Shown: positions 45,463 to 54,432, counted from the stretch's first letter. The stretch is DNA of 64,000 nucleotides from CAZABP01 sp964483245 (GCA_964483245.1 CAZABP010000025.1:3938-67937); one strand, 5' to 3'. Made by a program: numbers and translations. Notes: generated from the sequence alone by a model not told the origin.

Positions 45463-46529
45463 GAGACACCACCTGTCTGTTGGGCGTTGAACGTGCTGAC
45501 GCGCGCGGCGACCTTGGCGGCAAGGTCGCGGAACGCGCGCGCAGATTCGGACTCCGGCTGGGCGAGCACGATCGGCACGCCGCTGTCGCCCCCCTCGCGG
45601 ACTGCGAGCTCGATCGGGACGCGGCCGAGCAGCGGCAGGCCGAACTCGCGCTCGATCTTCTCACCGCCCCCCTTGCCGAAGATCTCGTAGCGCTCCTGTC
45701 TGCCGGGCGGCGTGAACCAGGCCATGTTCTCGACCACGCCGAGCACCGGCACGCCGACGGTCTGGAACATCCGGATCGCCTTGCGCACGTCGAGCACCGA
45801 CACGTCCTGCGGCGTCGTCACGATCAGCGCACCCATGATGTGCGCCTGCTGGCTCAGCGACAGCTGCGCGTCGCCGGTCCCGGGCGGCAGATCCACGACG
45901 AGGTAGTCGAGGTCCTGCCACGCGACCTCGAACAGGAACTGCTTGATCGCGCTGTGCAGCATCGGGCCGCGCCAGATCACCGGTTGGTCCTCGGCGATCA
46001 GCATCCCGATGCTCATGACCTGCAGGTCGTGCGCCAGGAACGGCAGCAGCTTGCGATCGACGGAGCGGGCCTGGCCGCGCACGCCGAGCATCAGCGGCAC
46101 GTTCGGGCCGTACAGGTCCGCGTCCAGGATCCCGACCTTTGCACCGGTCGCGCGCAGCGCGCAGGCGAGGTTGACGGCGACCGTGGACTTGCCGACGCCA
46201 CCCTTGCCGGACGACACCGCGAGCACGTTCTTGACGCCCGGGATCGCCGCCTTCCCCTGCCCGAGCGGACGGCTGCTGGTGACCTGCGCGGTCATCGCGA
46301 CCTCGACCCCGCGCACCCCGGGCAGCGCGCGCACGGCCGTTTCCGCCTGCGACTGCATCTGATCCTTGACCGGGCAGGCCGGCGTCGTCAGCTCGATCGT
46401 GAAGGCGACGTTGCCGTCGCAGATGCGCAGATCCTTGATGAAGTTCAGGGCGACGATGTCGCGGTTCAGGTCCGGGTCGCGGACCTGGCGCAGGGCATCC
46501 AGGACTTGGGCTTCGGTCAGGGCGGGCAT
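45459..46529 (-). CDS. mrp: Mrp/ApbC family P-loop ATPase (iron-sulfur carrier type)
   Basis: 356 residues. An N-terminal DUF59/MIP18-type domain (VRDPDLNRDIVALNFIKDL, TTPACPVKDQM) is followed by the P-loop domain: AVSSGKGGVGKST near residue 107, DADLYGPNVP, VVDLPPGTGDAQLSLSQ, VTTPQDVSVLDVRKAI. The family carries Fe-S clusters on a CxxC near the end of the ATPase domain; here that segment reads NMAWFTPPGRQERYEIFGKGGG and has no Cys pair, a variant also seen in some Bacteroidota-like proteins. It may therefore depend on other ligands or a partner. Confidence 0.9.
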   Translation of the reverse strand: MPALTEAQVLDALRQVRDPDLNRDIVALNFIKDLRICDGNVAFTIELTTPACPVKDQMQSQAETAVRALPGVRGVEVAMTAQVTSSRPLGQGKAAIPGVKNVLAVSSGKGGVGKSTVAVNLACALRATGAKVGILDADLYGPNVPLMLGVRGQARSVDRKLLPFLAHDLQVMSIGMLIAEDQPVIWRGPMLHSAIKQFLFEVAWQDLDYLVVDLPPGTGDAQLSLSQQAHIMGALIVTTPQDVSVLDVRKAIRMFQTVGVPVLGVVENMAWFTPPGRQERYEIFGKGGGEKIEREFGLPLLGRVPIELAVREGGDSGVPIVLAQPESESARAFRDLAAKVAARVSTFNAQQTGGVS

Positions 46530-46564
46530 GCGCGGCGGGCGGCTGCTCGAGGGGCGCGGGAACG

Positions 46565-46728
46565 TAGAAGTCGTTTCACAAAGCCTCCGCGGCTGCGGCC
46601 GGCCCCCGCACCCGAGGGCGGCGTCGCGAGATCTGCGGCGAATCCACCGATTCGCCTACGATCTCGCTCCTTGCCCTCGGCCGCGCTGGCTCGGCCTCGC
46701 CTGCGAAGCACTTGTGAAACGACTTCTA
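46565..46728. mobile_element. MITE-like 164-base imperfect palindrome
   Basis: The ends are perfect 17-base inverted repeats, TAGAAGTCGTTTCACAA at 46565-46581 and its complement at 46712-46728. If TA is the target duplication, the terminal repeat is GAAGTCGTTTCACAA, as for IS630/Tc1-type elements. The interior is itself a long imperfect inverted repeat centred near 46650 (GGCGAATC...GATTCGCC). It has no open reading frame of note. It sits between the divergent mrp and exported-protein genes. Confidence 0.72.
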
Positions 46729-46813
46729 GTTCGCTCCGGATTGCGGCGCAAGGAACGGCGCCCGGCCGCGTCGGACGAAGCTTGGTAGACTTCCCGGCCC
46801 CGCCCGCCGAACG

Positions 46814-47674
46814 ATGAGATCTCCGCTCCCCTTTGCCGTTGCTGCGCTCTGCGGCGCGCTCTTGTCCGCCCAGGTCCCGGAGCCACCGACCGGCGTCATC
46901 GAGGCCACGAACGAAGCCTCGCCCGACGGCACCGGCGTCGAGACCGTCGACGCCGACAAGAACTACCTGCTGAAGTACATGGGCGCCGTGCACAGCACGA
47001 AGCCGTTCCGGCTCGCCCCAGGCGAGACCGGCACGCTGCTGATCACGCTGTCGCTGCACGAGAACGCGGTCCTGATCGCCGGCGAGAAGCTCGTGCTGAC
47101 CTACGTCGAGCGGCAGGAGCCGTTCGCGCTGGGAGCCTGGACGATCCAGCCGCCCAAGCCGGTCACGCTGTATCCCAACATGGCCGGCAAGGTCGTGCAC
47201 GAGAAGTACGCGATCCTCGAGGTGCCGGTGCACGTCGCCGCGGACGCGAAGCACGGCAAGCACAAGGTGCGCATCGGGATCGAGGCGCAGGTGCGCGATG
47301 GCCGCACCGGGGCCGCGCTGGCGCTGGCGAAGGCGGACATCGAGCCGCTCATCGAAGTCGGGCGGCCGGTGCCGACGCCGGTGCCGATCGAGCTCCCGGA
47401 TGGCGACGTGGTCGAAGCGCCCGCAGGCACGTCGCAACCTGCGGCGCGCCCGACCGAAGGACCACAGCTCGGCGCACCCCGGACCGAGCGCACGGATCCG
47501 ACGGGCCGGTTCGCCGAGACGCCGCCGCAGCAGCCGGCCGAGCGGCCGGTCGACGCAGTCGGCCGTCCGGCGGACGCGGTCGGCACCGACAACTTCCTGC
47601 TGTACGGCCTGCTCGGCGTCGTTGGGATCGGGATCCTCGCGGTGTTGCTGCAGCAGTTGCGCGGCAAGCGCTGA
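46814..47674 (+). CDS. Exported membrane-anchored protein, unknown
   Basis: 286 residues. Signal peptide (LPFAVAALCGALLSAQ), a soluble beta-rich domain (residues 25-185), then a Pro/Ala-rich linker and a C-terminal helix (FLLYGLLGVVGIGILAVLLQQL), so the main domain faces outward. No family is recognised. TAGACT lies at 46786-46791. It converges on the DsbD-like gene with a 19-base gap. Confidence 0.7.
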   Translation: MRSPLPFAVAALCGALLSAQVPEPPTGVIEATNEASPDGTGVETVDADKNYLLKYMGAVHSTKPFRLAPGETGTLLITLSLHENAVLIAGEKLVLTYVERQEPFALGAWTIQPPKPVTLYPNMAGKVVHEKYAILEVPVHVAADAKHGKHKVRIGIEAQVRDGRTGAALALAKADIEPLIEVGRPVPTPVPIELPDGDVVEAPAGTSQPAARPTEGPQLGAPRTERTDPTGRFAETPPQQPAERPVDAVGRPADAVGTDNFLLYGLLGVVGIGILAVLLQQLRGKR

Positions 47675-47693
47675 GCGCGTTCCTGGCGCGCCG

Positions 47694-50039
47694 CTACCGC
47701 TCGCGGCGCAGGAACTCGACGAACACCGGCACCGGGTGATAGCCGTCGCGGCGGCCGAGGATCTCGCCGCTGTCCGGATCCTGGATCAGGTAGACCGGCA
47801 GCGTCTTCACGCCGGTCATCTGCTGCTGCAGCTCACGCTGCCGCTCCGTGCGTTCCGGTGCCGAGTAGTCGTCGGTGTGCAGGCGTGCCTCGACGTAGTG
47901 TTCGCGCAGGATTCCAGCGACCGCCGGATCGGGGAAGACCGTGCCTTCCACCTTGCGGCAGTTCACTCAAGTCAGCCCAGTGAAGTTGACCAACAGCAGC
48001 CGGTCGGTCGCCGCGGCGCGCGCGCGCGCGGCGGCGTAGTCGTCGGCGATGATCTCGTGCTTGCTGGCCGGCACGTGCGCGGCGCCACGTTCCCCCGGCT
48101 CGCTGCGCAGCCCGCCGACCAGCTGTGCGCGGTACGGCGGCTCGATCGGCTGCATGATCGTGTCGTCGAGGCGATAACCGAGCGCGCCGTAGAAGCAGTA
48201 GAACGCGAACAGGATCGTCCCGAGCGCCCAGACCATGCGTCCCGGACCGATCTCGGCGTGCGTCTCCTCCTTCAGCCGGAACGTCCCGAGCAGGTAGAGG
48301 CCGGCGACGAAGAAGATCGCGGCCCACAGAACGAGGAACAGCTCGCGCGGCAGCGCCTGCCACTGCAGCGCGACGTCGACGTTGGAGAAGAACTTCAGCG
48401 CGGCCGCGAGCTCGACGAAGCCGAGGAACACCTTGATCGTGTGCATCCATTCGCCGGAGCGCGGCATCGACTTCATCCAACCGGGCGCGAGCGCGAGCCA
48501 GACGAATGGCACGGCCATCGTCAGCCCGAACACCGCCATGCCGAAGATCACGTGCCCCAGGCTCGTGCTGGCGACCCCGAGCAGGGACCCGACGAACGGC
48601 GCCGTGCACGTGAACGACGTCACGACCAGCGTCGCTCCCATCAGGAACACGCCGCCGTAGCCGCCGCGCGTCGAGGCACGCCCGGCGAGGTTCAGCAGGA
48701 ACTTCGGCGGCTCGAGGTTGACGAGCCCGAACAGCGCGAATGCGAACAGGAAGAACAGCAGCCCGATCGCGAGGTTGGTGACCGGATGCTGCGCGAACGG
48801 CACGATGACGCCGCCGAACAGCACGCCGATCAACACGAAGATCAGCACGATCCCGCCGCCGTACGTCAGCGCCAACGGCAGCACGCGCCCGCCGCGCGCG
48901 TCCGCCTGCTTGGTGAAGAACGAGAACGTGATCGGGATCATCGGATACGTGCACGGCATCAGCAGCGTCACGAGGCCGGCGAGGACCGCGGCGAGCAGCA
49001 GCGCTGCGAGGCCACCGTCGGCGCCGGCGGGATCCGCCGCCTTCGCGCTGACTGGCTGCTTGCCGGACTCCGGCGCGCGTTCGATGCCGGAGTCGTTCCC
49101 CGGGTTCGGCCCGGCCGTGCCGCCATCCTTCGCGACGACGACCGTCGCCGTCATCTCGGCGAGGTCCGGCGGCAGGCACATCGACTCGTCGCAGACCGTG
49201 TAGTGGATGCGCAGCTTCACGGTGCGGGTGCCCGGCTCCGCGCCAGCAGGGACCTGCAGGCTCTGCACGAGGTCGAACCGGTGCTTCAGCTGCCAGGTCG
49301 TGATTCCGTGCTCGGTGACCTGGATGCCGGGTGGCGTCTTGGAGGCGCCGTCCGGGACGAGCCCCGCACCGTCCACGACCTCCAGCCGGATCGGCTCGCC
49401 GAGCTCGCGCTCGTTGCCGCCGTAGACGTGCGACCCCGGCACTACGGTCGTCCGCACGACGACGCGCGCGGTTCCGCCGGGTGCAACCGTTGCAGGCTCG
49501 ACCTGCACGTCGAACGACAGCTTGCCCGGGTCCGCGGCCGGCTGCTCCGGTGCCGGGGGTGCCGCTGCGGCGGCCGTCACCGTCAGCTTCGCGGTGACGC
49601 GCTGGGACTGCGGCGGCATGCAGACGCTGTCGTCGCAGGCGGTCCAGCTGACGGTTGCGCCGACCTCCTGTTCGCCGGGTGGAACACTTGGCGGGATGGT
49701 GACCCGCTGGCGGAGCGCGAACTTGCCGGCCAGCCAGTGCATCGTCATGCCCGCATCGACGTGCACGTCCCCGGCCGGGACGACGGCTGCGCCCTCCGCC
49801 CGGAGCTTGCCCGGCTCGGTCAGCTGCAGCGCGATCGGCTCGCCGAACTGGGTCTCGTTCGCGCCGTAGACGTGCCAGCCATCGGCGACGGTGACCTCCA
49901 CGACCAGCGTGACGCTGCCGCCGGCCGGCGCCGAGGCAGGCTCGAACCGGGCTTTGAGCGCGAGCTTCGAGTCGTCGGGGGTCTGGGCGGGGCTGATCGC
50001 GGTCAGGAACCCGACCAGACAGGCCGTCAGGATGCGCAT
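47694..50039 (-). CDS. dsbD: DsbD-type thiol:disulfide interchange protein, predicted selenoprotein (UxxC)
   Basis: 781 residues if the in-frame TGA at 47967-47969 is read as selenocysteine. Signal peptide (ILTACLVGFLTAISPAQ), two DsbD alpha-like domains, each with a Cys pair in CDDSVC and CDESMC; then an 8-helix membrane domain with the transport cysteines (MPCTYPMIPITFSFF, TSFTCTAPFVGSL); then a thioredoxin-like domain: LLLVNFTGLT-U-VNCRKVE, cis-Pro in KTLPVY. The TGA (residue 691) replaces the first Cys of the usual CVNC. Reading ends at TAG 47694. Without recoding, the protein loses the redox domain. A TAGCAT box six bases before the ATG suggests a leaderless mRNA. A hairpin follows the TGA. 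Confidence 0.85.
47933..47949 (-). promoter_or_regulatory. Candidate bacterial SECIS hairpin
   Basis: On the mRNA strand, 17 bases after the TGA, GGAAG pairs with CTTCC around the seven-base loop GCACGGT. A G-T pair may extend the stem to six, leaving loop CACGG. Position, short stem and a G-rich loop fit bacterial SECIS elements, which lie inside the coding region just downstream of the UGA. Sequence evidence only. Confidence 0.65.
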
Positions 50040-50045
50040 GGGCGC

Positions 50046-50051
50046 ATGCTA
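50046..50051 (-). promoter_or_regulatory. Candidate -10 box of the DsbD-like gene
   Basis: TAGCAT on the reverse strand, separated from the ATG at 50039 by six bases, so transcription would begin at or next to the start codon. Confidence 0.45.
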
Positions 50052-50168
50052 CGAGCCGTTCGCGAACCGGCTCCAGTTCCTTCGCTTGGCAGGACTTTTG
50101 CGAAACCAAGGGGGGAGTTCTGTCGAATCAAAAACTTCGACGAACGGCCCCGAACCAAGGAGCAAGCC

Positions 50169-51311
50169 ATGAAGCGCACGACCCCATCGAAGTCCTCCGG
50201 CCACAAGGTCTTGGAGCTTCAGGAGCTGGATGCGCTGCTGGCACTCGATCCGGCGCAGTTCGATGCGCGTGTCGGGGAGCTGGTGATCGAGTTCGCCGAC
50301 CGCCCGATCCGGATCCCTACCCGGGAGGAGTGGTCGAAGCCGGCCGGCATCGATGCCCGCGTCTCTTGGACCGGGGTCTACCACGCCGAGGTGCAGGGGG
50401 CGCACCGCCTGGACCGGGACGAGGAGTTCCAGATGGCGCGGCGCTACGCGTTCCTGCAGGCAAGGGCTCGCGCCGCGCTCGCGGCAGTGGGCCTGGAGGG
50501 TGAGGCGGTCGAGCAGGCGCTCGCGGTCACCGAGCTGCCGCGGCTGCGCGGCACCACGCGGGCAAAGCAGCGCGCCGGCCGGGCGCTGCACGAGCTGCGG
50601 GAGCTCCGCAACCGCTACGTCGAAGGCTCGCTGTACATGGTCTTCGCGCTGGCGCAGCGCTACCGCAACCTCGGTGTCGACTACGCCGACCTGGTCCAGG
50701 AAGGGAATGCCTCGCTGTTCCAGGCGATCGACGGGTTCGACTGGCGGCGCGACGTCCGGTTCAAGACGTATGCGCAGTACTGGATCCATCAGGCGATCCT
50801 GAAGCTGCTCTACAACACGTCCCGCACGGTCCGCGTCCCGATCTGGGTGCAGAAGGCGCTGCGCAAGATCAAGCGCATGCAGGATCGGATCCGCAACGTG
50901 CAGGGGCGCGAGCCGACCTCGGCCGAGATCGGGGACGCGCTCGGGCTGCCGGCGGAGCGCGTCGAGGAGCTGCTCGCGACGCGGCGTTATGCAGTGAGTC
51001 TGGATGTCGAGATGCCAGGCGGCGACGGTGCGACGCTCGTGCAGCTGCTCGGGGATCCGGACTGGGAGCGCGACGCGATCGCCGTGCAGGCGGCCGACCT
51101 GGCGCCGCGGCTGCGCGAAGCGCTCGGTGAACTGCCGTCGCGCGAGCGCTTGATCCTCGAGCGCCGGTTCGGACTCGAGGGACGCGAGCCGGAGACGCTA
51201 GGCGAGATCGCCAAAGATCTCGGCGTCACGGCCGAGCGCGTGCGGCAGCTGCAGAATGCGGCGATCGGCCGGCTGCAGAAGCCGGCGGTCAAGCGCCGGC
51301 TGGGTGCCTGA
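50169..51311 (+). CDS. Sigma-70 family RNA polymerase sigma factor (group 2/3-like)
   Basis: 380 residues from the ATG at 50169, with AAGGAG about 7 bases upstream. Region 1.2-2: HRLDRDEEFQMARRYAFLQ, LYMVFALAQRYRNLGVDYADLVQEGNASLFQAIDGFDWRRDVRFKTYAQYWIHQAILK; region 3: RTVRVPIWVQKALRKIKR; region 4: LPSRERLILERRFGLEGREPETLGEIAKDLGVTAERVRQLQNAAIGRL. The layout is that of RpoD/RpoS-type factors, longer than ECF and with region 1.2-like lead-in (residues 60-100) including PIRIPTREE. Probably an alternative, RpoS/group 2-like factor. Promoter preference unknown. Confidence 0.9.
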   Translation: MKRTTPSKSSGHKVLELQELDALLALDPAQFDARVGELVIEFADRPIRIPTREEWSKPAGIDARVSWTGVYHAEVQGAHRLDRDEEFQMARRYAFLQARARAALAAVGLEGEAVEQALAVTELPRLRGTTRAKQRAGRALHELRELRNRYVEGSLYMVFALAQRYRNLGVDYADLVQEGNASLFQAIDGFDWRRDVRFKTYAQYWIHQAILKLLYNTSRTVRVPIWVQKALRKIKRMQDRIRNVQGREPTSAEIGDALGLPAERVEELLATRRYAVSLDVEMPGGDGATLVQLLGDPDWERDAIAVQAADLAPRLREALGELPSRERLILERRFGLEGREPETLGEIAKDLGVTAERVRQLQNAAIGRLQKPAVKRRLGA

Positions 51312-51338
51312 CGTCGGTTCCGGCTGGCGCTGCTGCTG

Positions 51339-52175
51339 CTACCGGCGCGCCTGCCAGACCGATTCCCACAGCCGCTCGTAGACGTCCGGGCGGCGATCCT
51401 TCCGGACCGGCAGGATGCGCTGCATCGTGCGCACCTTGCGCAGCTCGATCGGCGCCAGGATCGGCCCGTCGGAGCCGGTGCCGGTCGCGAGCTGTTCGCC
51501 CATCGGATCGACGATCCGGCTGTCGCCCGGGAAGTGCAGCGTGTCGTCGTTGCGCATCGAGGGCTCGCTGCCGGTGCGGTTGCAGCCGAGCACGAACATC
51601 TGGTTCTCGATCGCGCGTGCGAGCACGAGCGCGCGCCAGTGCGCGGCGCGCGCCTCCGGCCACTGCGCCGGGACTGCGAGGATCTCGGCGCCGGCGTGGA
51701 AGTACCAGCGCATCAGCTCGGGGAACCGGATGTCGTAGCAGAGCACGATCCCGATCCGGCCGAGCGACGTCTCGACGATGCACGGCTCGTCGCCGGCCGC
51801 GATCCGCTTCTGCTCCGCGTTCGGCGAGAACAGGTGGATCTTGCGGTAGTTCGCCAGCTGCTCGCCGTTCTCCCAGATCGGCGCGTGGTTGAAGAACTGC
51901 CCGCCGCTCTCCTCGAGCCCACCGCCGACCAGGACCAGGCCCAGCTCAGCCGCGATCGCGGCCAGCTTCGCCTCGGCGTCGGCGCCCGCCTGCGCCAGCG
52001 CGCTGGTCGGTTCCGGCAGGAACGACGTCGTCCACATCTCCGGCAGGACGACGAGCCTGGCGTCGGCCGCGGCGGCGGCGCGCACGTGCTGCTCGGCCGC
52101 CGCCAGGTTGGCGGCGACGTCGCCGCGCACGACGTCGAATTGGACGCACGCGGCGACGAAGTCCGGCGGTGTCAT
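51339..52175 (-). CDS. Carbon-nitrogen hydrolase (nitrilase/omega-amidase family)
   Basis: 278 residues from the ATG at 52175 (GTG 52190 is an alternative). The Glu-Lys-Cys triad of the superfamily is visible: Glu in VVLPEMW, Lys in NYRKIHLFSPN, Cys in IVLCYDIRFPEL, with GGGLEE and NRTGSEPSM as further family positions. The sequence resembles omega-amidase/Nit2-type hydrolases, which deaminate 2-oxoglutaramate-like amides. Cytoplasmic. A TATCCT box is at 52200-52205 on the reverse strand. Exact substrate not readable. Confidence 0.88.
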   Translation of the reverse strand: MTPPDFVAACVQFDVVRGDVAANLAAAEQHVRAAAAADARLVVLPEMWTTSFLPEPTSALAQAGADAEAKLAAIAAELGLVLVGGGLEESGGQFFNHAPIWENGEQLANYRKIHLFSPNAEQKRIAAGDEPCIVETSLGRIGIVLCYDIRFPELMRWYFHAGAEILAVPAQWPEARAAHWRALVLARAIENQMFVLGCNRTGSEPSMRNDDTLHFPGDSRIVDPMGEQLATGTGSDGPILAPIELRKVRTMQRILPVRKDRRPDVYERLWESVWQARR

Positions 52176-52236
52176 CGGGTCTTTCGGCACCGGGGGCGGA
52201 GGATAGCGCCCGGCTGCGGGGCCGGAACCCCGCGCA

Positions 52237-52662
52237 TCACTTCGCCGGACGCGTGTCCAGGATCAACTGGTCGCTCGGCTTGAACATGATCGTCTCCTTG
52301 TCGGCGACGTCGATGCTCTTGCCGGTCAGTGGGTGCTTGTAGGCGCGGCCCTTGCGGATCCGGCGCTCGAACGTGCCGAAGCCCTTGACCGCGACCTTGC
52401 CGCGCGAGCGCAGCAGATCACGCACCGAGTCGAGCACGGCGTCGAGCACGCGCGCCGCGGTGCGGCGAGGCACGTTCAGCTCGACCGCGACGCGATCGCT
52501 GAGGATCCCCTTGTTGGCCTGACGCCCGAACGCCTCTTCGACGGACGGCGTGCTGCCGGAATGCCCGCGAGCCTCGATCTTCTCCTGGAGGATCAGTGCG
52601 TCGGAACGGCGGTCGTTGTCCTGCTTCACACTCACGTCGTTGCTCTTCGTCAAACGGGTCAT
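52237..52662 (-). CDS. HU/IHF family DNA-binding protein
   Basis: 141 residues. Residues 50-141 match HU-type bacterial histone-like proteins: LSDRVAVELNVPRRTAARVLDAVLDSVRDLLRSRGKVAVKGFGTFERRIRKGRAYKHPLTGKSIDVADKETIMFKPSDQLILD. The N-terminal 50 residues are an unusual charged extension. The conserved beta-arm carries AYKHPLTGKSI in place of RNPRTGE. Nucleoid architectural protein. Stands alone downstream of the MinD-like gene. Confidence 0.85.
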   Translation of the reverse strand: MTRLTKSNDVSVKQDNDRRSDALILQEKIEARGHSGSTPSVEEAFGRQANKGILSDRVAVELNVPRRTAARVLDAVLDSVRDLLRSRGKVAVKGFGTFERRIRKGRAYKHPLTGKSIDVADKETIMFKPSDQLILDTRPAK

Positions 52663-52748
52663 TCCTGTTCTCTCCCTCGGCGTGCCTGCGACGGTCCGCC
52701 GCTCCCCTTTGCCTCGTCGATGCCGCTCAGCGCAGTCTGCGTGCCTGC

Positions 52749-53723
52749 TCAGGTCCCCGCCTGTTGCGGGACCGCCGGGAGGAATCGCTCCAGGGCGGTG
52801 ACGACCTTCTTCAGGTAACGCGTCGCGACGCTGCTCGGATATGCCTCGCAGAAGGGCGTGCGCTTGATCACGGCTCCTTCCACGGAGTTATCTTCCGGCA
52901 GCAGTCCGAGCCAGTTGAGTTCGAAGCTCAAAAACCGTTCGGAACAGCCTTTCAGCTTCTTGTAGACCTGCTCCGCCTCTTCCGGCGAACGCACGCGGTT
53001 GACGAGCAGGTGCATGCCGCGGCGATACCCCTCCTGCACCATGATCTTGATGATGCCGTAGGCGTCCGCGATCGCGGCGAAGTTGCTGGTCGTCACGACG
53101 ATCGTGTGGTCGCTGGCCGAGACGAAGTCGGTGACCGAGCTCGAGACACCGGCACCGGTATCGAGCAGGATCACGTCACAGAACGGCTTCAGCTCGCGCA
53201 CGGCTTCGAGGATCCGCTTGCGGCCGCCCGCATCGAGGTCGGCCATCTCCTTCACGCCGCTGCCGCCGGAGACGAACTTCACGCCGGTCGGACCGTCCAG
53301 GATGACCTCGTTCAGCGTGGCCTTGCCCTCGATGTAGTCCGACAGTGTCTTGGTCGGCTTGACGCCGGCGAGGATGTGCGTGTTGGCAAGGCCGAGATCG
53401 GTGTCGATGACCAGCGTGCGGTAGCCGCGCCGCGCGAACTCGCAGGCGAGGTTGACCGACAGCGACGTCTTGCCGACGCCACCCTTGCCGCTGGTGACCG
53501 CGAACACGACCGCGCCTTCTTTCTCCGCGGTCGAGCCCTCCGCCTTGTGTTGGCGCACGAGGGCGCGCAGTTGGTCGACGAACTCCTGCGTGAACAGGTT
53601 CGGGTAACGCGCGTCGCGCGCCGGAAGCTCCGTCCGGTGCGCGCGCAGCTCGTCGCGGAGTTGCTCCTCCGTGATGCCGAGCATCGTCGCCACCTGCTTA
53701 GCCGTGAAACGATCAGCGCTCAC
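52749..53723 (-). CDS. MinD/ParA-type ATPase with N-terminal HTH
   Basis: 324 residues from the GTG at 53723. Residues 5-55 form a MerR-type HTH-like segment (FTAKQVATMLGITEEQLRDELRAHR). The ATPase then has the deviant Walker A TSGKGGVGKTS (78-88), DTDLGLANTHILAG, VILLDTGAGVS for Walker B and the C-terminal membrane-targeting-like part. It resembles FlhG/MinD ATPases that position structures at the pole. No flagellar gene is nearby; the divergent genes encode pilin-like membrane proteins. Confidence 0.85.
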   Translation of the reverse strand: MSADRFTAKQVATMLGITEEQLRDELRAHRTELPARDARYPNLFTQEFVDQLRALVRQHKAEGSTAEKEGAVVFAVTSGKGGVGKTSLSVNLACEFARRGYRTLVIDTDLGLANTHILAGVKPTKTLSDYIEGKATLNEVILDGPTGVKFVSGGSGVKEMADLDAGGRKRILEAVRELKPFCDVILLDTGAGVSSSVTDFVSASDHTIVVTTSNFAAIADAYGIIKIMVQEGYRRGMHLLVNRVRSPEEAEQVYKKLKGCSERFLSFELNWLGLLPEDNSVEGAVIKRTPFCEAYPSSVATRYLKKVVTALERFLPAVPQQAGT

Positions 53724-53907
53724 TTCGGGAACTCCACGTGGCTGCCACTGGGTTTCGAACTCGGTCCATAGATCGGACGGAACCGGCCCCGATCTTGTGA
53801 TCGGTTCGGGACCCGGGCGGCTCAACCGGGAGACCCGCCGTGGCCGATGAGAGCCCCCGGAGCCCAGCCGTGGCCGGTCAGACCGTTGCCACCGCGGAAT
53901 CGACCCT

Positions 53908-54429
53908 ATGGACCAGAAGGACTTCGAACGCCGGCGTTCTCTCGTCGTGAACCGGGAGATCCAGCGCCGGATCCTGTTCGCGATCGCGTTCGTGCCGACG
54001 CTCGGGCTGACGCTCTGCTGCATCATCGTCGCGATCTTCTGCCGGCGGCTGCTGGTCGAGGCGACGCAGGCCGAAGCCGAGCTGCCGAGCCTCGTGCCGC
54101 TGCTCGCGTCGCTGGTCGCGTTCGTATTCGTGTCCGGCGTCGTCGTGTTGATGCAGGGGCTGCGGTTCTCGCATCGCGTCGCCGGCCCGATCTACCGGCT
54201 GACCGCATCGATGCGGCGGATCCGCACCGGCGACATCGGGTTCCGCGTGACGCTGCGCCGGGGCGATCATCTGAAGGAGCTCGCCGACGAGCTGAATCTG
54301 ACGCTCGATTGGTTGAACCAGAACCCACCGCGTGGCGTGCGCACCGGCAGCGACATCGTCGAGGTGCCGCTCGAGCCGGAGCAGGAGACGGCGCTGGTCG
54401 CCAGCGACGAACCGGCGCGCGAAGCCTGA
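53908..54429 (+). CDS. HAMP-domain membrane protein
   Basis: 173 residues. Two helices (ILFAIAFVPTLGLTLCCIIVAIF and LLASLVAFVFVSGVVVLMQGL) separated by a short loop, then a HAMP linker: FSHRVAGPIYRLTASMRRIRTGDIGFRVTLRRGDHLKELADELNLTLDWL. No histidine kinase or methyl-accepting domain follows. It is the first gene of a three-gene pilin-like cluster, divergent from the MinD-like gene. Signal input unknown. Confidence 0.82.
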   Translation: MDQKDFERRRSLVVNREIQRRILFAIAFVPTLGLTLCCIIVAIFCRRLLVEATQAEAELPSLVPLLASLVAFVFVSGVVVLMQGLRFSHRVAGPIYRLTASMRRIRTGDIGFRVTLRRGDHLKELADELNLTLDWLNQNPPRGVRTGSDIVEVPLEPEQETALVASDEPAREA

Positions 54430-54432
54430 CCG

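Noticed and set aside
47967..47969. Reading the TGA as a true stop, with two separate genes or a pseudogene
   Set aside because: The TGA occupies the active-site Cys codon, the frame after it is undamaged, and nothing else in the gene is mutated; a short second gene would start inside the thioredoxin motif. Recoding fits better, but the sequence alone is not proof.
47298..50168. Long reading frame on the + strand running into the sigma factor gene
   Set aside because: The part before 50169 is antisense to the DsbD-like gene and to the exported protein gene; it is Arg-rich and has no protein-like pattern. Only 50169-51311 is coding.
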